Positions 36,986 to 49,070 of a stretch of DNA of 64,000 bases are shown here, in pieces (the first letter of the stretch is position 1; every line of letters begins with the position of its first letter). The position numbers were made by a program, and so were the translations under genes. The notes under the pieces are model-generated. The model did no database searches. It had not been told where the DNA came from and was given only the letters and a program-made list of their open reading frames with translations. The DNA comes from Nageia nagi (taxonomy: Eukaryota > Pinophyta), in contig JBITNC010000001.1 in assembly GCA_050084985.1 (NCBI GenBank), positions 199,330,001 to 199,394,000 on the forward strand. Reading direction: 5' to 3'.

Positions 36986-37771
36986 TGTTTTGGTATCACC
37001 TAGGTTTTTTATACTAAATGAACTAAATACACATAAACATTTAAGTATGCTTTATCTAAGCTATTTAACTCAAATAAACATACATGACTAAGGGAATATT
37101 ACATTGCAGTAATAGAATAATGAATTTACATTAACATCAAGATGTAAAATGAGCTACACATACTAAAGAAAAGGGAATCAAGTGAAAGATAAATACATGT
37201 GTGTCCTTACCTATGCTATAATCAAGGATATGATGGATGAACTTGTCAAAGAGTAATGACCTTGTTGTACAAACCCCAAGGCCAACTATAGAAGAAATAT
37301 TAGCATGGGTGCTAATCATTAAGAGCTCAATGTGAGTGTAAACATCAATGTAGGTGCTAGCATTTTGAATAAATGAGCCTTGCCAACAAGGATCGATTAT
37401 AAGAAATATGATAATTCAAACCAAGCATATGATCATAAATATGGATAATGGATATTCAATCAAGTGGTTACAAGAGTTCAATCTCAATAGGTAGTGTTTA
37501 TAAACATCCAAGAGTAGGGTACCAGCTATTGATATGTAATTTTGACATGCTTTCCCCATGTTATAGATACTTATATTTTTATCATATGTGATATCACCAT
37601 TTTACCCCTTGAATATTGGTTGAAGCTCTCTTGGTGTACCTAACATAAAAATAAGAACACAACATAAGAAATTAGTGATAATAAGAGTAAAATATGACTA
37701 AAATATGATTAAATATGTATGTAATGTTGTACTTAAGTGGGACTATATTAAGGGATCACTTTTAGGTGTTA
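36986..37771 (-). repeat. Element H 3' LTR
   Basis: Matches 44948-45724 along its length with roughly 10% differences by eye. It is followed on the plus side by the polypurine tract of H. Confidence 0.9.
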
Positions 37772-37776
37772 ATATA

Positions 37777-37789
37777 TGCCCCCTTTTGT
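37777..37789 (-). other. Element H polypurine tract
   Basis: Minus strand ACAAAAGGGGGCA, six bases from the LTR start. Confidence 0.8.
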
Positions 37790-39390
37790 AAGTATGATGA
37801 AATTGAATCATGAAATGATATTATGCTTGCAAATGAAGTAAAGGTAAAGAGAAGAAAATTTTGACACTTCTTTGTTTTATTTGTGTAAATCATCAAGGAT
37901 TTGATGATGTATATCCCCTCCTCTTTTCCTTACTTGTGAGATACAATGGCTTTCATGTAATAGAATCAACCAATACCAAAGAATGAAACCTAAAAATGAG
38001 AGGCATACACTTCCAAGCATGTATATGATTGTTAACTCATAAAAGATATAGCAATGATAGTAAGAATAACATCATAGCATTTCATCAAATGATATGGGAA
38101 TAATATTTTAAATATGAAATAAATATAATATGCATACTCATCTTGAAAAATACCAAATACAAAATACAAAAATACTCAATATTTCATTCTTAAATACATA
38201 CATAATAAAACATGATAAAGATGTATCCAAATTGTCATGGGGTACATGCCTTATTCTTAGATGGAACACATGCAATCAAAACCATATATGTTAAAATCAC
38301 CATGATGTACATGCCCCCTTACTAGATGTAACATATGAATCATAAAAAACTATATAGTGATGGTTAGTTGATACCCAACCAACAAAGGTTACAAAAAGAT
38401 GGAGTTTAGTTGAAATCCAACCAGCAAAAGTGACTCAAATACATGGTTGGTTTGAATATTTCCTAGCCATGTCTGTGATATGCTACTCATTGTCATGAGG
38501 TACATGCATCATTATTATATGGTATTTAACATATGATAGCTTTTAATATTTTCCAACCATGCATGATAATAGTACCAATGATAATGTGGCCATTAGATTA
38601 ATGATTAGTTTAGTCTCAATCACTAGGCTAACCTAAGAAATATGGGTGGTTTAATCCCAACCAAATGATCAAAATAGTGATGGTTATTTAACATTTACCT
38701 AACAAGGACATGTTGAATCAAGAAAATAATGAAGCATTATATAATTGAATTATGATCATGAATGTAGAGGTTAAAGAGTAGAAAAAGATACCTACACTTA
38801 CCTTTATCAAACTATCTAATTTGATGTAAAAATATTAGCATAGACATTGATGTTAGCATGAGAATGGAAGGTAGTGCAGGATCTAAGCCTCACTTTGATT
38901 CTAACACTGCAATTTTTATGGTACTAAAGTGTGACTATCTTGAGAGGTTTGACCTATGTGTGATGTCTAAAAACAACATAGAATTGCTTAAGACATTGTC
39001 TATATGACTAATTTAACCAACATCATTGGTCTATTTATGAAAATTAATTAAATCTAATATGAAGCTACCATATGTTCTATTTAACCTAAATATGATCCCT
39101 AATCCCTATGATTTTTAATTTTGTCCAAAATATGCAAAGAATTCTAGCATAAGAGCTAGGATGGATGATGAATTTTACATAGAAAGCTAGCATAGGTGTT
39201 AGAGCAACATAACAAAAATAGAACTAGGATCCTAATTTATGGTCTTTATACTAATGACTAACTAAAGGAAAACCTATAGAACATTTGTGACCAGCTTCCC
39301 TTATGCATAAAAGTGATTGAGTTATTTTTCATTAGTTAAAAATTTTTCAACTTTGCCATCAACTATTGCTAATATGTATGCATTATTTGG
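37790..39390 (-). other. Element H region between integrase and 3' LTR, with degenerate repeats
   Basis: About 1.6 kb without a recognisable coding domain. Between about 38230 and 38700 short phrases recur. Variants of CATG-GGTACATGC...AGATGGAACACATG appear three times (near 38236, 38300, 38495). Phrases like GGTTAGTTGATACCCAACCA recur near 38360, 38405, 38605 and 38645. Tat and Ogre elements are known for tandem repeats in this position. Confidence 0.55.
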
Positions 39391-39395
39391 ATACT

Positions 39396-40480
39396 TTATA
39401 TTGATGATGTAATTACCATTCCAATTAGTCTCAAAATTTCCTTTTTCTTGCTTTTTAGCATGTGAATTATAATGATTCTCCTTGAGTACTTGATCATCCA
39501 CTTGGAACTCTTAGGGTATAATCTTCTTGCCATATTCTTTCTTTGATCTTCTTCGATAAGCTCAAATATGTTATAAGGTATGGATTCTCTTTTCATCTAA
39601 TCCTTCTAGTTGCTTAATCTTTCCTTTTATTGCTCTTTCCAATAAATGATGCCTTATAGAGACACCCAAAATGATGATATTTCTACCTTCAATGGTAAGA
39701 TTACCTCATATCCATAGACCAATGAAAATGGATTACAACTTGTAGATGATATGATACTTGTTTTCTATGCCCATAATGCATATATAAGTTGTGAATGCCA
39801 ATCTCTATTAGTTTTCTTAACTATATTGCACAAAATGTTGGTAATTATCTTATTGGTTGCTTCTAATTATCCATTACCTTATGGATAATATGTTTATCAA
39901 AACCTTTGTTTGATTTTGAAGCTCTTACATAATTCCTTAATCTATTTATTTCTAAAGTTCTTTCCATTATCCATGATAATATGAGATGGAATGCCAAATC
40001 TTGTTATGATGTTTTCAATCATGAACTTCATGATTTGAGGACCTTTAAAGGATCTCAAAGGTATAGATTTTTCCCATTTTGTGAAGTATTATATAGAAAA
40101 TAGGATGAATTTGTGTCCCTCGCTAGATTTAGTATTGATAACTCCAATTAAATCCAAATCCCAAATAGCAAAAGCCCAAGGAGATATCATTGTGGCTAAT
40201 TCACTTAAAGGAGTTTGTTTCAAGTTAGCATGCTTTTGACACTTTTCATATTTTTGAACACATAAAATTCAATCCTTTTCCATATATGGCCAATAATAAC
40301 CTAGTCTTAAGAGCTTATGATAGATGGCTTTACCATTTAAATGACCTCCATTATTCTATCATATACTTGTTATATACCTTTATTCACTTCAATTTCATTT
40401 AGACATCTAAGCAAAGTACCATTAAATGATCTCTTATAAAGAATATCACCAATAATGATAATACCTTGTAGCCATGAATT
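39396..40480 (-). pseudogene. pol: Element H integrase, decayed
   Basis: Minus-strand frames read SFNGTLLRCLNEIE, AIYHKLLRLGYYWPYMEKD and CVQKYEKCQKHANLKQTPLS, which form the HHCC finger and linker; the His pair is eroded. The core motifs WDLDLIGVIN, IIMDNGKNFRN and LEATNKIITNIL follow. The three catalytic acidic residues (D, D, E) are readable. The downstream open frame 39396-39596 fits the C-terminal part of Tat integrases. Stops occur at several expected Gln codons. Confidence 0.82.
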
Positions 40481-40689
40481 TTAGCCTTCATTTGAAAACT
40501 TAAATTGATATGAATATTTAATCTTTCATTGCTTGAGATAGTTGTAGATGTTAGCATACCATGCATGCAATGGGAGGATAGAATATATGAGTGTCTCTCT
40601 CTTGAAGAACCTTTGAAATTAATCATCATCTAGAAAAGAACAATATCTAAGGTTATCGATTTTGATAATGGTTTCCTCATATTTAACTA

Positions 40690-41110
40690 AGATAAGTGTT
40701 AGTAAAGTAGCATTAGCTATAGCATCTATAAAATTTTCATTATTCCATAAAATATTCTCAAATTGAATATGTTTGGAGCATCGTTGAACCATTGCAGCTA
40801 CTAGATCCTTATATGGTTGTAATTTCTCATCTTTTGTGTTGTAGACATCATTGATTTGTTTAATGATAAGTTCTGAATCACCATAAACTTTAAACTAATT
40901 GATTCCAAGGTTTATTGTTTTCTTTAATCCCAAAACTAAATCTTCATACTCAACCACATTTGTTTTTCACTTAAAATTTAACTTGTAAGCCATAGGAATC
41001 ATACCACCTTTAGGAGATACTAGGAAAACTCCTACCCCAACCCCTCACAAACATTTGGATCCATTAAAGAATAGTATCCATATCTTATTCTCACACCACT
41101 TAATTAATAC
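40690..41110 (-). pseudogene. pol: Element H archaeal-type RNase H (aRH), decayed
   Basis: Reads IWILFFNGSKC (first Asp now Asn), GVGVFLVSPKGGMIPMAYKL, NVVEYEDLVLGLKKTINLGI (catalytic Glu) and FKVYGDSELIIKQIND followed by KDEKLQPY. This is the second RNase H that characterises Tat/Ogre elements, here in the common place between RNase H and integrase. It is one of the best preserved parts of H. Confidence 0.85.
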
Positions 41111-41395
41111 CACAAGCTCATTCTTGTTAATGTTTTCATCACATGGAGTTGTTGTAAGCATATTAACTATAACTTGTCCCTTGACTACATTTTGGCATGT
41201 GTATTGGAGATTAAACTCTTATGGTTCCATTATCCATTTGGTTAATCTTTCTTGCAACTATGGTCTAGATAACAAATACCTTAATGGATCAGCTTGATTC
41301 ATAATAAAGTTAGTGTTGGTGATTATGTAGTACTTCAATTTCTATGTTGTGTAGAATATGATATAACACAACTTCTCAATTGGTGTGTAATTGAC
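41111..41395 (-). pseudogene. pol: Element H RNase H, 5'-truncated by deletion
   Basis: Begins abruptly at NYTPIEKLCYIIFYTT and continues through MNQADPLRYLLSRP, ERLTKWIMEP and VKGQVIVNML, as in the second half of a Ty3/gypsy RNase H. The first half with its catalytic Asp is missing. The residues just before the junction are the very start of RT, read in the same frame. Confidence 0.82.
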
Positions 41396-42745
41396 TAGTA
41401 AAGAGTGATTTGGGTGCATTGGTCTTCTTTTCTATTTTACATGTTTGGCATCTTATTGTACCACCAAATTGTGAGTCACAAAGGTTATATCTAACCTTTT
41501 CATGTCATTGTATTCCCAACCAAAAATATCCTTGAATCATATCAAGAACTATTGGTATGTTTACTTATCTTTCTTGATGATTATTGTTTCAATCTAAATA
41601 ATATGTCATACCTATTATGTACTTATGTTTATCTCAAAAAGAGGCTCATTAAACCATGGTATCTCATCACCAGGTTGAGAAAGGTTAGGAAATGCCCCCA
41701 ATCCTATTATGATATAAAAAAAAAGAATGGCACACATACATACCTAGCTACCTAGCCTACTCCTATGTAATGAAAGAAAAAGGTAGGCTAATATAGTAGG
41801 AAAGAACCTGCTATGTCCTCCATATCCTATTTTAAATAAGCATAAAGATGATAGGAAACCTTGGCTTGCCTCTTTGGATGGAATGGATTGAACTCTGATA
41901 TTTCCCCCAACATATGTAGAAGTGCATCATCCAATTTAAACACATCAATAGACCTAGAAATTATCCTATCAAGCATGGTATAAGAGTAATCATGATTTGC
42001 TTTCATATCATGGGCATGAATATTATCATAAGTACTAGATATAGCATGGGCATTGGCCTTCTTTGAATATTTAGCCTTGATTTCAAGTTCCAACTCAATA
42101 ATATTAACTGAATGCAACTCTAAGTTTGCTTTTGATTCTTCATCACTATTGTATGAAACCAAATTTATTTGATTTACTTTATTTATCCTTAGGAAACTTT
42201 TCCCTTCATTTGATTTAAATATTTTCATAGGTGGTTCTTCAATTTATTGTTCATTCCTACAAAGTCCTTTACCTTTGTACCTTTTAGATTCCATATATTG
42301 AGAAATCAATGGTGCATGATATCTCATATATCTTATCTTCTTATTAACCTTGACATAGGATGGCACCTTATTATTGTTTATGTCTAATTCTAATTCTAGT
42401 ACTAAAGTATTAGTATTGTACCATACAATCTTGACATCATCCTCTTTTGATTCTAACTAATCCTAATTGCATTTGTAGTAGTAAGGGAAATGTGGGCACT
42501 GAGGTGAGTACAAGCACTGATGCTGATGTGAACATTTACCATTATTTTCTTTCTAATTAATCTTATATGTTCTTTAATAACCTTATATCTACTATATATA
42601 TGCCAACACCTTTCTCCTCGTATACTTGCATGGTATCACTATCTTCTTCATCTTCCTCACTATCTTCATCATTTTCCTCATGGATTTAAATATTTTTGTA
42701 TGAAACTATGGTGTTCCCAACTTGTGAAATCATATTTAGATTTTA
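41396..42745 (-). pseudogene. pol: Element H spacer between protease and RT, with RT start only
   Basis: The part next to the junction reads KDIFGWEYNDMKRLDITFVT followed by HNLVV and, after stops at likely Gln codons, KRRPMHPNHSLLV. This matches the conserved lead-in to RT in Tat elements. After that RT ends. Upstream is a variable spacer with an open frame at 41827-42228 (133 codons) lacking recognisable motifs, as is usual between PR and RT in this group. Confidence 0.75.
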
Positions 42746-43275
42746 TTACACTACTTCAACTACATATTCATGTCCAGTATGGTTAAATTTAATCAATCTA
42801 TGTAATTTAGGTGGTACACACCTCATTGGATGTATCCATGGTCTCCCAAGGATAATATCATAAGGAAGCTTCTTATCTTGGACATATGTCATAACTTCCA
42901 CTGCATTTGATCCCAACTGAATAGGTAACATGATATGTATAGTATATTCTTTTCTATTGCTATCATAACTTGTGATATTTTACTTCTTTCTAATAAATGT
43001 AGGCATTAATTTATCACCAAACTTCTTGAGGAAGTGAATATAGAAAATATTCAAACATGCACCATCATATACAAATGCATGCTTAACTATTTTTCCTAAT
43101 AGGTTTACACACATGTGAATTGGTAAGCACTTATCCATGATATTATCACTAAGAATTTTATCTTTAGTAAATTTTATAACATTCTTGAAACAACCAATCA
43201 TTCCTATAACATGAACATTAGTATCAACATCAACACCACTAAGGAGTTCAAACAATGGCATTCTATATTCCTCAA
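42746..43275 (-). pseudogene. pol: Element H aspartic protease, decayed
   Basis: Reads HAFVYDGACLNIFYIHFLKK, where Tat proteases have a D-G/S-G-A/S..N. motif, and YDIILGRPWIHPMRCVPPKL near 42860, a signature of Tat/Athila-type proteases (LGRPW.H...AVPS.LH). Two open frames, 42980-43261 and 42746-42931, cover it, separated by a stop and frame change. Confidence 0.83.
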
Positions 43276-43299
43276 ATGTTTAAAATAATTCAAGCAAAC

Positions 43300-44700
43300 T
43301 GATTTTAACATTGATATTTTTTAGATTTTACATAATGCTATTTTTTCATTTATCTTTCCTCTTTTCCTTAAGATAAGATTTAAAAGGTGTCTATTTTGTA
43401 GTAGAAATGGATTAGGAATACCTTTCATTGATCTTTTGGTTGCATTTCATGTTTGTTCCAAATATGAACTAGCATTTGAATCTAGTTTTGTATTCAATTC
43501 ATCATCAAACTCAATAGGTTCACCATTATCATCATACAAAATAATATTTACCATATTAACAAAAGGTAAGTCTTGAGAGTTGACTTTGAGCACATCATTT
43601 TCATATGAAATTGTACTAATATCCAACAAGTGTTTCAATTTCTTTCTCAAAATGTAACAACTTATTGTATTATGCCCTTTAATTTGATGATATTTGTAGA
43701 ATTAATTCTCCCTATACCAACTAAGCTTTTCATAATTAGATCTATATTCTTTTCCTTGAATTCATTTTATTAGAACATTCTTTAGACATTCCTCAAACAA
43801 TTGGTTAGGGTTTACTAGTAGTAAATATAATTCTTTGGTTGATTTTCTATCTTTGAATTTGTCTTAGTTAGATGGTTCAATTGCATTAACTAAAGTATCA
43901 TCCTTTTTGTTATAGGTTTTCCTACCATTATTTTTATTATATGAGGAGAATGTGTACTTAAACAAATTAGATCTTACTAATAATTCCTTTTTCTCAATAA
44001 TCAAATGAACCATATATATAAATGAACCATTAACATGCTCAAGCTCTTTTTTCACTAAGAATGAGATGAATGTTTTGAAGGAACACTTTTGTAATCAAAA
44101 TCTCTTCCATATTTTTTTCAATGGACCTTCAAAGTTTGATAAATATAGGAACAAACTTATCCAACCTCTCCATTTGGTCCTGCTTAGAATAGATTAAATC
44201 TATCAAATCAATCAGCTTCTTTACATTGCACTTGAAGTGAGCCTTGAACTGATCCTTTAATTTTTGATATGATGTTATAGAACTTGGTTCGAACCTATGA
44301 AACCACTTGCGAGCTTCATCAATTAAACTCAAAGGGAAATATTTTGCTTTCAAATGATCATTAACCCCACATTTAATCTTCATAATGTATTCAAAACCCT
44401 AAAGATGTATGATAAGATTAGTCTCACTATTAAACTTTTCAAATTCAATATCCTTATCTGTATTGATAAGGAGTGTATTTTGAATATCCATGCTCAATGT
44501 GTTACCCTTGTTCTTTGTTTGATCTACATAAACTTCAATTTTTTCTTTAGTTGTGTAACCTAAGACTCTATATTTCTAAATTCTTCATTGGTGAAGGCAC
44601 CTAAATTACATACTTAGTTTCTAGCATTCATGATACTATTAGCATTATCATTGATGATAGGTTCCATGCTTATGTGCATGTCCACATTTATCTAATTAAC
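43300..44700 (-). pseudogene. gag: Element H gag, decayed
   Basis: The capsid core is open at 44129-44383: the frame contains CGVNDHLKAKYFPLSL, DEARKWFHRFEPSSI and KLKDQFKAHF, a clear Retrotrans_gag pattern. Nearer 43680 a knuckle-like FYKYHQIKGHNTISCYILRK keeps one Cys and His of the expected finger. The N-terminal part near 44600 reads VCNLGAFTNEEFRNIES. Many stops. Confidence 0.82.
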
Positions 44701-44947
44701 AACTTGGATCATAGGTGTATATGCCTTCCAATAAGGGCTTATAATTTGAGCATTGCCATCAATTTGGTCAACACTTTAGGAGATATGTTCACCATTTCTA
44801 TCACACTCAAAAAATCATTGATCAGATGCAACCAAGAACCCTAGGGTTCTTGATGTAAAAGGATGGTTAGGTTTGATAGCACTTATATTATAACCCTAAT
44901 TAAGAGAAATAAAATGTTATAAAAGGTGGGACCAAGATGTTCATATG
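44701..44947 (-). other. Element H leader between 5' LTR and gag
   Basis: About 250 bases. No convincing primer site directly follows the LTR end; CTTGGTCCCACC about 11 bases in on the minus strand is the only candidate and is weak. Confidence 0.45.
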
Positions 44948-45724
44948 TGTTTTGGTATCACCTAGGGTTTTTATCCTAAATGAACTAAATACACATAAAT
45001 ATTTAAGTATGATTTATCTAAGCTATTTAACTCAAATAAACATACATGAATAAGTTAATATAATAGTGCAATAATATAATAACAAATTTACATTGATGTC
45101 AAGATGTAAAATGAACTACATGCACTAAAGAGAAAGGAATCAAGTAAAATACAAATACCTATGTTGTAATCAAGGATATTATGGATGAACTTATCAAAGA
45201 GTAATGATCTTATTTTGAAAACCCCAAGGCCATCTATAGAATAAATACCAACATGGGAACTAATATACAAGAGCTTAATGTGGACACAAAAATGTTGGCA
45301 TGGGTGTTAGTGTTCTGAATAAGTAAGGCTTACCAAAAAGGATTGATGATAGAAGATATGATGAAAAATTAAACTAAGCATAAGATTACAAAGATAGATA
45401 ATAGATATTTGCTTGAGTGTTAATAATATTTTAACCTCAATAGGTAGTATTTAGAAATATCCAAGAGTAAGGTATCAGATATCAGATGTAATCTTGACAT
45501 GCTTTCCCCAAGTTAGAGATACTTACATTTATATCAGGCATGATATCACCATTTGATCCCTTGAATATTGGTTGAAGCCATCCCAATGTACCTAACATAA
45601 AAATAAGAACACAACCTAAGAAATATGTGATAATAAGGGTAAAATATGATTAAAATGTGATTAAATATGTATGTAAAGTTGCACCTAAGTGGGACTGTGT
45701 TAAGGGGACCACCTTTAGGTATCA
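44948..45724 (-). repeat. Element H 5' LTR
   Basis: 777 bp, TGATACCTAAAGG...CCAAAACA on the minus strand, aligned with 36986-37771. Confidence 0.9.
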
Positions 45725-45729
45725 ATAAT

Positions 45730-46985
45730 TCATGTTCAAATATTCATGATGAAAATAGGTAAATACTCATAATGGAAATTTATTATAATGAAATTAACCC
45801 TAAAATTAGCCTTAGAATGCTAACATACTCCTTTAGATGATATTTGAATGCACAAATGAACCTCAAAAATACTATAAAACATGAATGTCTAACTTGGGAT
45901 TATCATAAAATGCAATATGAACCTTCAACCTTATCCTAGTATTATAACATATGATCTCATATGGTCTTAAAATATCAAATGAACCTCAAAATAAGACTCA
46001 ATATGCCACATTCACATATAGATAGCTTTAAAACATAGGTCAACCACTAAAAATTCCCTTAGTGTGCAAACATGTGACCCTAGAATAACCTTGAGATGTA
46101 AATTAGACCTCAAAACTTATCTAGTATTACAATATATACCTTTGAAAAGCACTCAAAACATAAATTTTTTTCTTCTAGAGAGGTAAAAATATGGAAATGA
46201 ACTCAAAAATGCCCTCAAGAATACAATATGTAGCTTCAGGTGACCTAGAAATAAAATGTTTGGCTTCAGGTGGCCTCGATATGTAGCTTGATCCTTGAAA
46301 TCTTCCTCAATATACTAAAATCCTTCGTATATGAATCTCAAAATATTGGATAGGCCTTAAAATGGCTCCTGAGAAACTAATGTTCAGCTTCAAGTTGGAC
46401 TAGAATGTTAATGTCTAGCTCTATATGAGCTCATAATATCCATAAAACCCTTAATTCCCCTTTGAACTCAAATAAATCAAGAATGAACTTCAACTTGAAA
46501 TAAATTTATAATTTTTTTTGAAAGTGTACCTTTTCAAGCTAGAAAAACCTCATCAATGCCATGAAAATTGAAATTAGGGCCAAAAGATACCTAATGACTT
46601 TCCATAAGGATGAGATAAAGCTCCTAAATCCCCAAAATCTTGCTCCAAATGCCCATATCATTCAAAAACTCATTCAAAATGATCATTATGATGCTAGGTC
46701 AAATTCAATATTTAATAGGATAAAGATATATTATGAAATATAACTATGAGCATTGTGATCTATAATAATATCATAATGAGTCTCCTTTAACTTCTCCAAC
46801 TCCTCCAACTAATACCTCCTCCACTCTTACCCAAGAGTAAGGGCAAGATATCCAACTTCACTCAATAAATATTTCATGTGTGATACCACTATTATGTGGG
46901 TATCCAAATCTTCAAACTCTCTTTAGATCCAACTTGAAACCCTCTATGAATGATGCCTTTGATTCTAATATGATGGTAGAATCAA
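45730..46985 (-). other. Element C leader, with a degenerate ~62-bp minisatellite
   Basis: Between C's primer site and the H insertion. On the plus strand, variants of AAATGAACCTCAAAAT recur near 45856, 45911, 45976, 46035, 46097 and 46194, about 62 bases apart on average, with intervening TAGTATTACAATAT- and CATATGGTCT-like phrases. The array covers about 45790-46350. No ORF of note; a 60-codon plus frame at 46561-46743 runs opposite to C and is not called. Confidence 0.6.
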
Positions 46986-46998
46986 GGCTCTAATACCA
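46986..46998 (-). other. Element C primer-binding site
   Basis: Minus strand TGGTATTAGAGCC, one mismatch from the tRNA-iMet site, three bases from the LTR end. Proves that the right-hand LTR is the 5' one. Confidence 0.88.
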
Positions 46999-47046
46999 CT
47001 ATGATGATTCATTCTAGGGCTCACTCATCAAACATGCCCTAGGAGA

Positions 47047-47051
47047 GGTAT
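47047..47051. other. Left target-site duplication of element E (eroded)
   Basis: GGTAT here, AGTAC at 60924-60928, GGAAT in the empty site at 29801-29805. The three are alignable, and the sequences on both sides match the empty site. Confidence 0.75.
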
Positions 47052-49053
47052 TGTATTCCTCTAAAATAACACTCAAAATTTGGGTAATTCTACTATTATT
47101 CATTCTTTATTATTTCATTCTTTAGTACTGAGAGCTATGTATATAAGAGTACCCAAGGGGAATACTATTCTTTCAGGATCTTCATGACTTGTAAGATTTT
47201 TGTATAAATTCTTCCCCTCTTCTCATTGCTTTTCCTTACACTATCGAGTCATTTTTTTTTACTAAATAAAGTCACCCAAGAGTTTTATCATTTTTTAGTA
47301 CCTAGGAAATATGTAAATAAAGTTACCCAAAAGTTATATCAGTGAGACTTGTGTCAATTTTTTATTCTTTTATTCTTTAGTGACTGGGAGTTGAGAGTCT
47401 CCAGGAATCATGTCATTTTCTCCAAGTATACTCAAGAAGTCATGAATGTAAAAGTTCTTAGAGTCATGTTTATTACTTTAGAGTCCTTAGGAATTAGTGG
47501 CATAAATGTCCAAAACTTGTACATATTCAAAGTTTCATTTTTGAAGAATATCAATAGTACCTAGGGATTTTGAAGGATGATGTCACAATTTTTGATCAAA
47601 ATCAATGGGTCCCAAAGCAAGAAATGGTGAGTGTATATTTTTAAAGAACATCAGTAGAGCTCAGTGAATTTAGAAGGTGACATCACATTTTTTGTGAAAA
47701 CCAACAGGTTCTAAAGAAATCAAAATTCAATAGAACCCACCAATTCTAGGAGATGACATCATGAATTTTGGCTAAAATTAGTAGGTCCTAGTTGAATCAA
47801 AATATAAATAGTACTTAAGGATTTCAAAAGGTGATGTCACATTTTTTATGAAAATTAATGGGTCCCAAAGATATCAAAATTTCAATATAACCCATCAATT
47901 ATAGGAGATGACATTATGAATTTCAACTAAAATCAATGGGTCTTGAAAGAACCAAATCATCAATAGAGCTTGAAAGAAAAACATAGAGCCTACCAAGCAA
48001 GTAAAAGAGTAGTGCGTAAGAAAGAACACCTGGATCCACTTCATATTAAGTGTTTGACCCCCAAGGCCCTATTAATGTGTTGAAACCAACTCATTTCCAT
48101 ATAATAAAGGAAATTCTTCTTGATTCAAGTGAACATAATGTCTACCAACCATCATTACTCTAATTGCTAACATCCATAGTAGAGATCATAAAGATTGCAG
48201 AGAAATACATGGAGGCTAATAAAGCATATAACCAAATCATACCAATCAATGTGTAATCAAATAGCTATTCAATTAGCAATATTTTTATATTCAATTAGCT
48301 ATAGGACTAAGGAAGGAGTAGTCAACAACATGTCAGAAGGATTATGACTCTATGGATGTGGTTGACCAAAAGTTACAAATCTCCAAATAGTTCAAATAGT
48401 TGATGTTGATTAGTACTTATTCACTATATAATCTAGCACAATTGTAACATTTATGTAAATAGTACTATTATAGTTATTTTATTCAATACTAGTAGTAATG
48501 TACATTAATGAGATTCAACCACCCAAAGAGGGGGGAGTTGTATAAATAACTAGTTTTTAGAAATTAAAGAAGGTTACACATTCTAGCAAATTTCCCTAAT
48601 TTGTATAAGCAATTCACATATGATAATGCAAATATGCAATGCTTTTCCCTCTTGAAACAAGTGGTTTTTATTGCTTTTGTGAATGTTATGTGTAGAATAT
48701 TTTCTACAAATTATGGTTATGTATTATGATTGCAAGACCCCAAGTGCGAGATAGTCTACAATTCTTAATCTTGGCTATGGATTGCTTTCTATGCTGCAAT
48801 GCTTGGGTTGTAAATTTCCTATTTTAGTTATTTATTTGTTTATCTCTTTTTTGTAACTCTCTATCTTTTTATTCCTTTCCTGTTACTTTTAGCTTTAAAC
48901 ATAGATAGGAATCAACCTATAAACTAGAGATTGAGTAGAAAACCAACATGAGTGCATCCCCACCACCTTTTGCTCTTTCAAATAACATACCATCGAGGGA
49001 AGTGAAGAACATGAACATACCAAACCCTTGATGTTACACTATACTGATCAATA
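47052..49053 (+). repeat. Element E 5' LTR
   Basis: TGTATTCCTC...GATCAATA, matching 58928-60923. It contains two TATA-like sites (TATATAAG at 47140 and TATATAAT at 48425), both conserved in the other LTR, and a tandem array with a repeated 8-mer. Which TATA is used cannot be told. The second would leave U3 of about 1.4 kb containing the array. Confidence 0.92.
47575..47950 (+). repeat. Tandem array in the E LTR with TGATGTCA/TGACATCA boxes
   Basis: Five units, each with TCA-TGGGTC- and GAATCAAAAT-like flanks. Their 8-mers start at 47578 (TGATGTCA), 47678 (TGACATCA), 47754 (TGACATCA), 47832 (TGATGTCA) and 47909 (TGACATTA), spaced 100, 76, 78 and 77 bases. TGACATCA is the reverse complement of TGATGTCA and one step from the bZIP site TGACGTCA. 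The 3' LTR keeps boxes 1, 3, 4 and 5 unchanged (59456, 59632, 59710, 59786). Confidence 0.75.
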
Positions 49054-49070
49054 GTAGCCAATTCCATTTT

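Larger units (their letters stand above)
36986..45724 (-). mobile_element. Element H, Tat-type Ty3/gypsy, RT deleted
   Basis: Minus-strand element of 8.7 kb inside C. LTRs are 786 and 777 bp (TGATACC...CCAAAACA on the minus strand; the first G is mutated in the 3' copy). The interior encodes gag, protease, RNase H, an archaeal-type second RNase H and integrase, in the order usual for Tat/Ogre relatives, but lacks the whole RT. Flanking pentamers ATATA (36981-36985) and ATAAT (45725-45729) may be an eroded target duplication. Confidence 0.85.

Noticed and set aside
36988-37003. TTTGGTATCACC resembling a plus-strand tRNA-Met primer site, also at 44952
   Set aside because: Both occurrences lie inside the homologous LTR ends of element H, and the polypurine tract and all coding domains show H is on the minus strand.
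38230-38700. CRISPR-like spaced repeats
   Set aside because: Repeats are imperfect, spacers are not uniform, and the setting is a plant retrotransposon.
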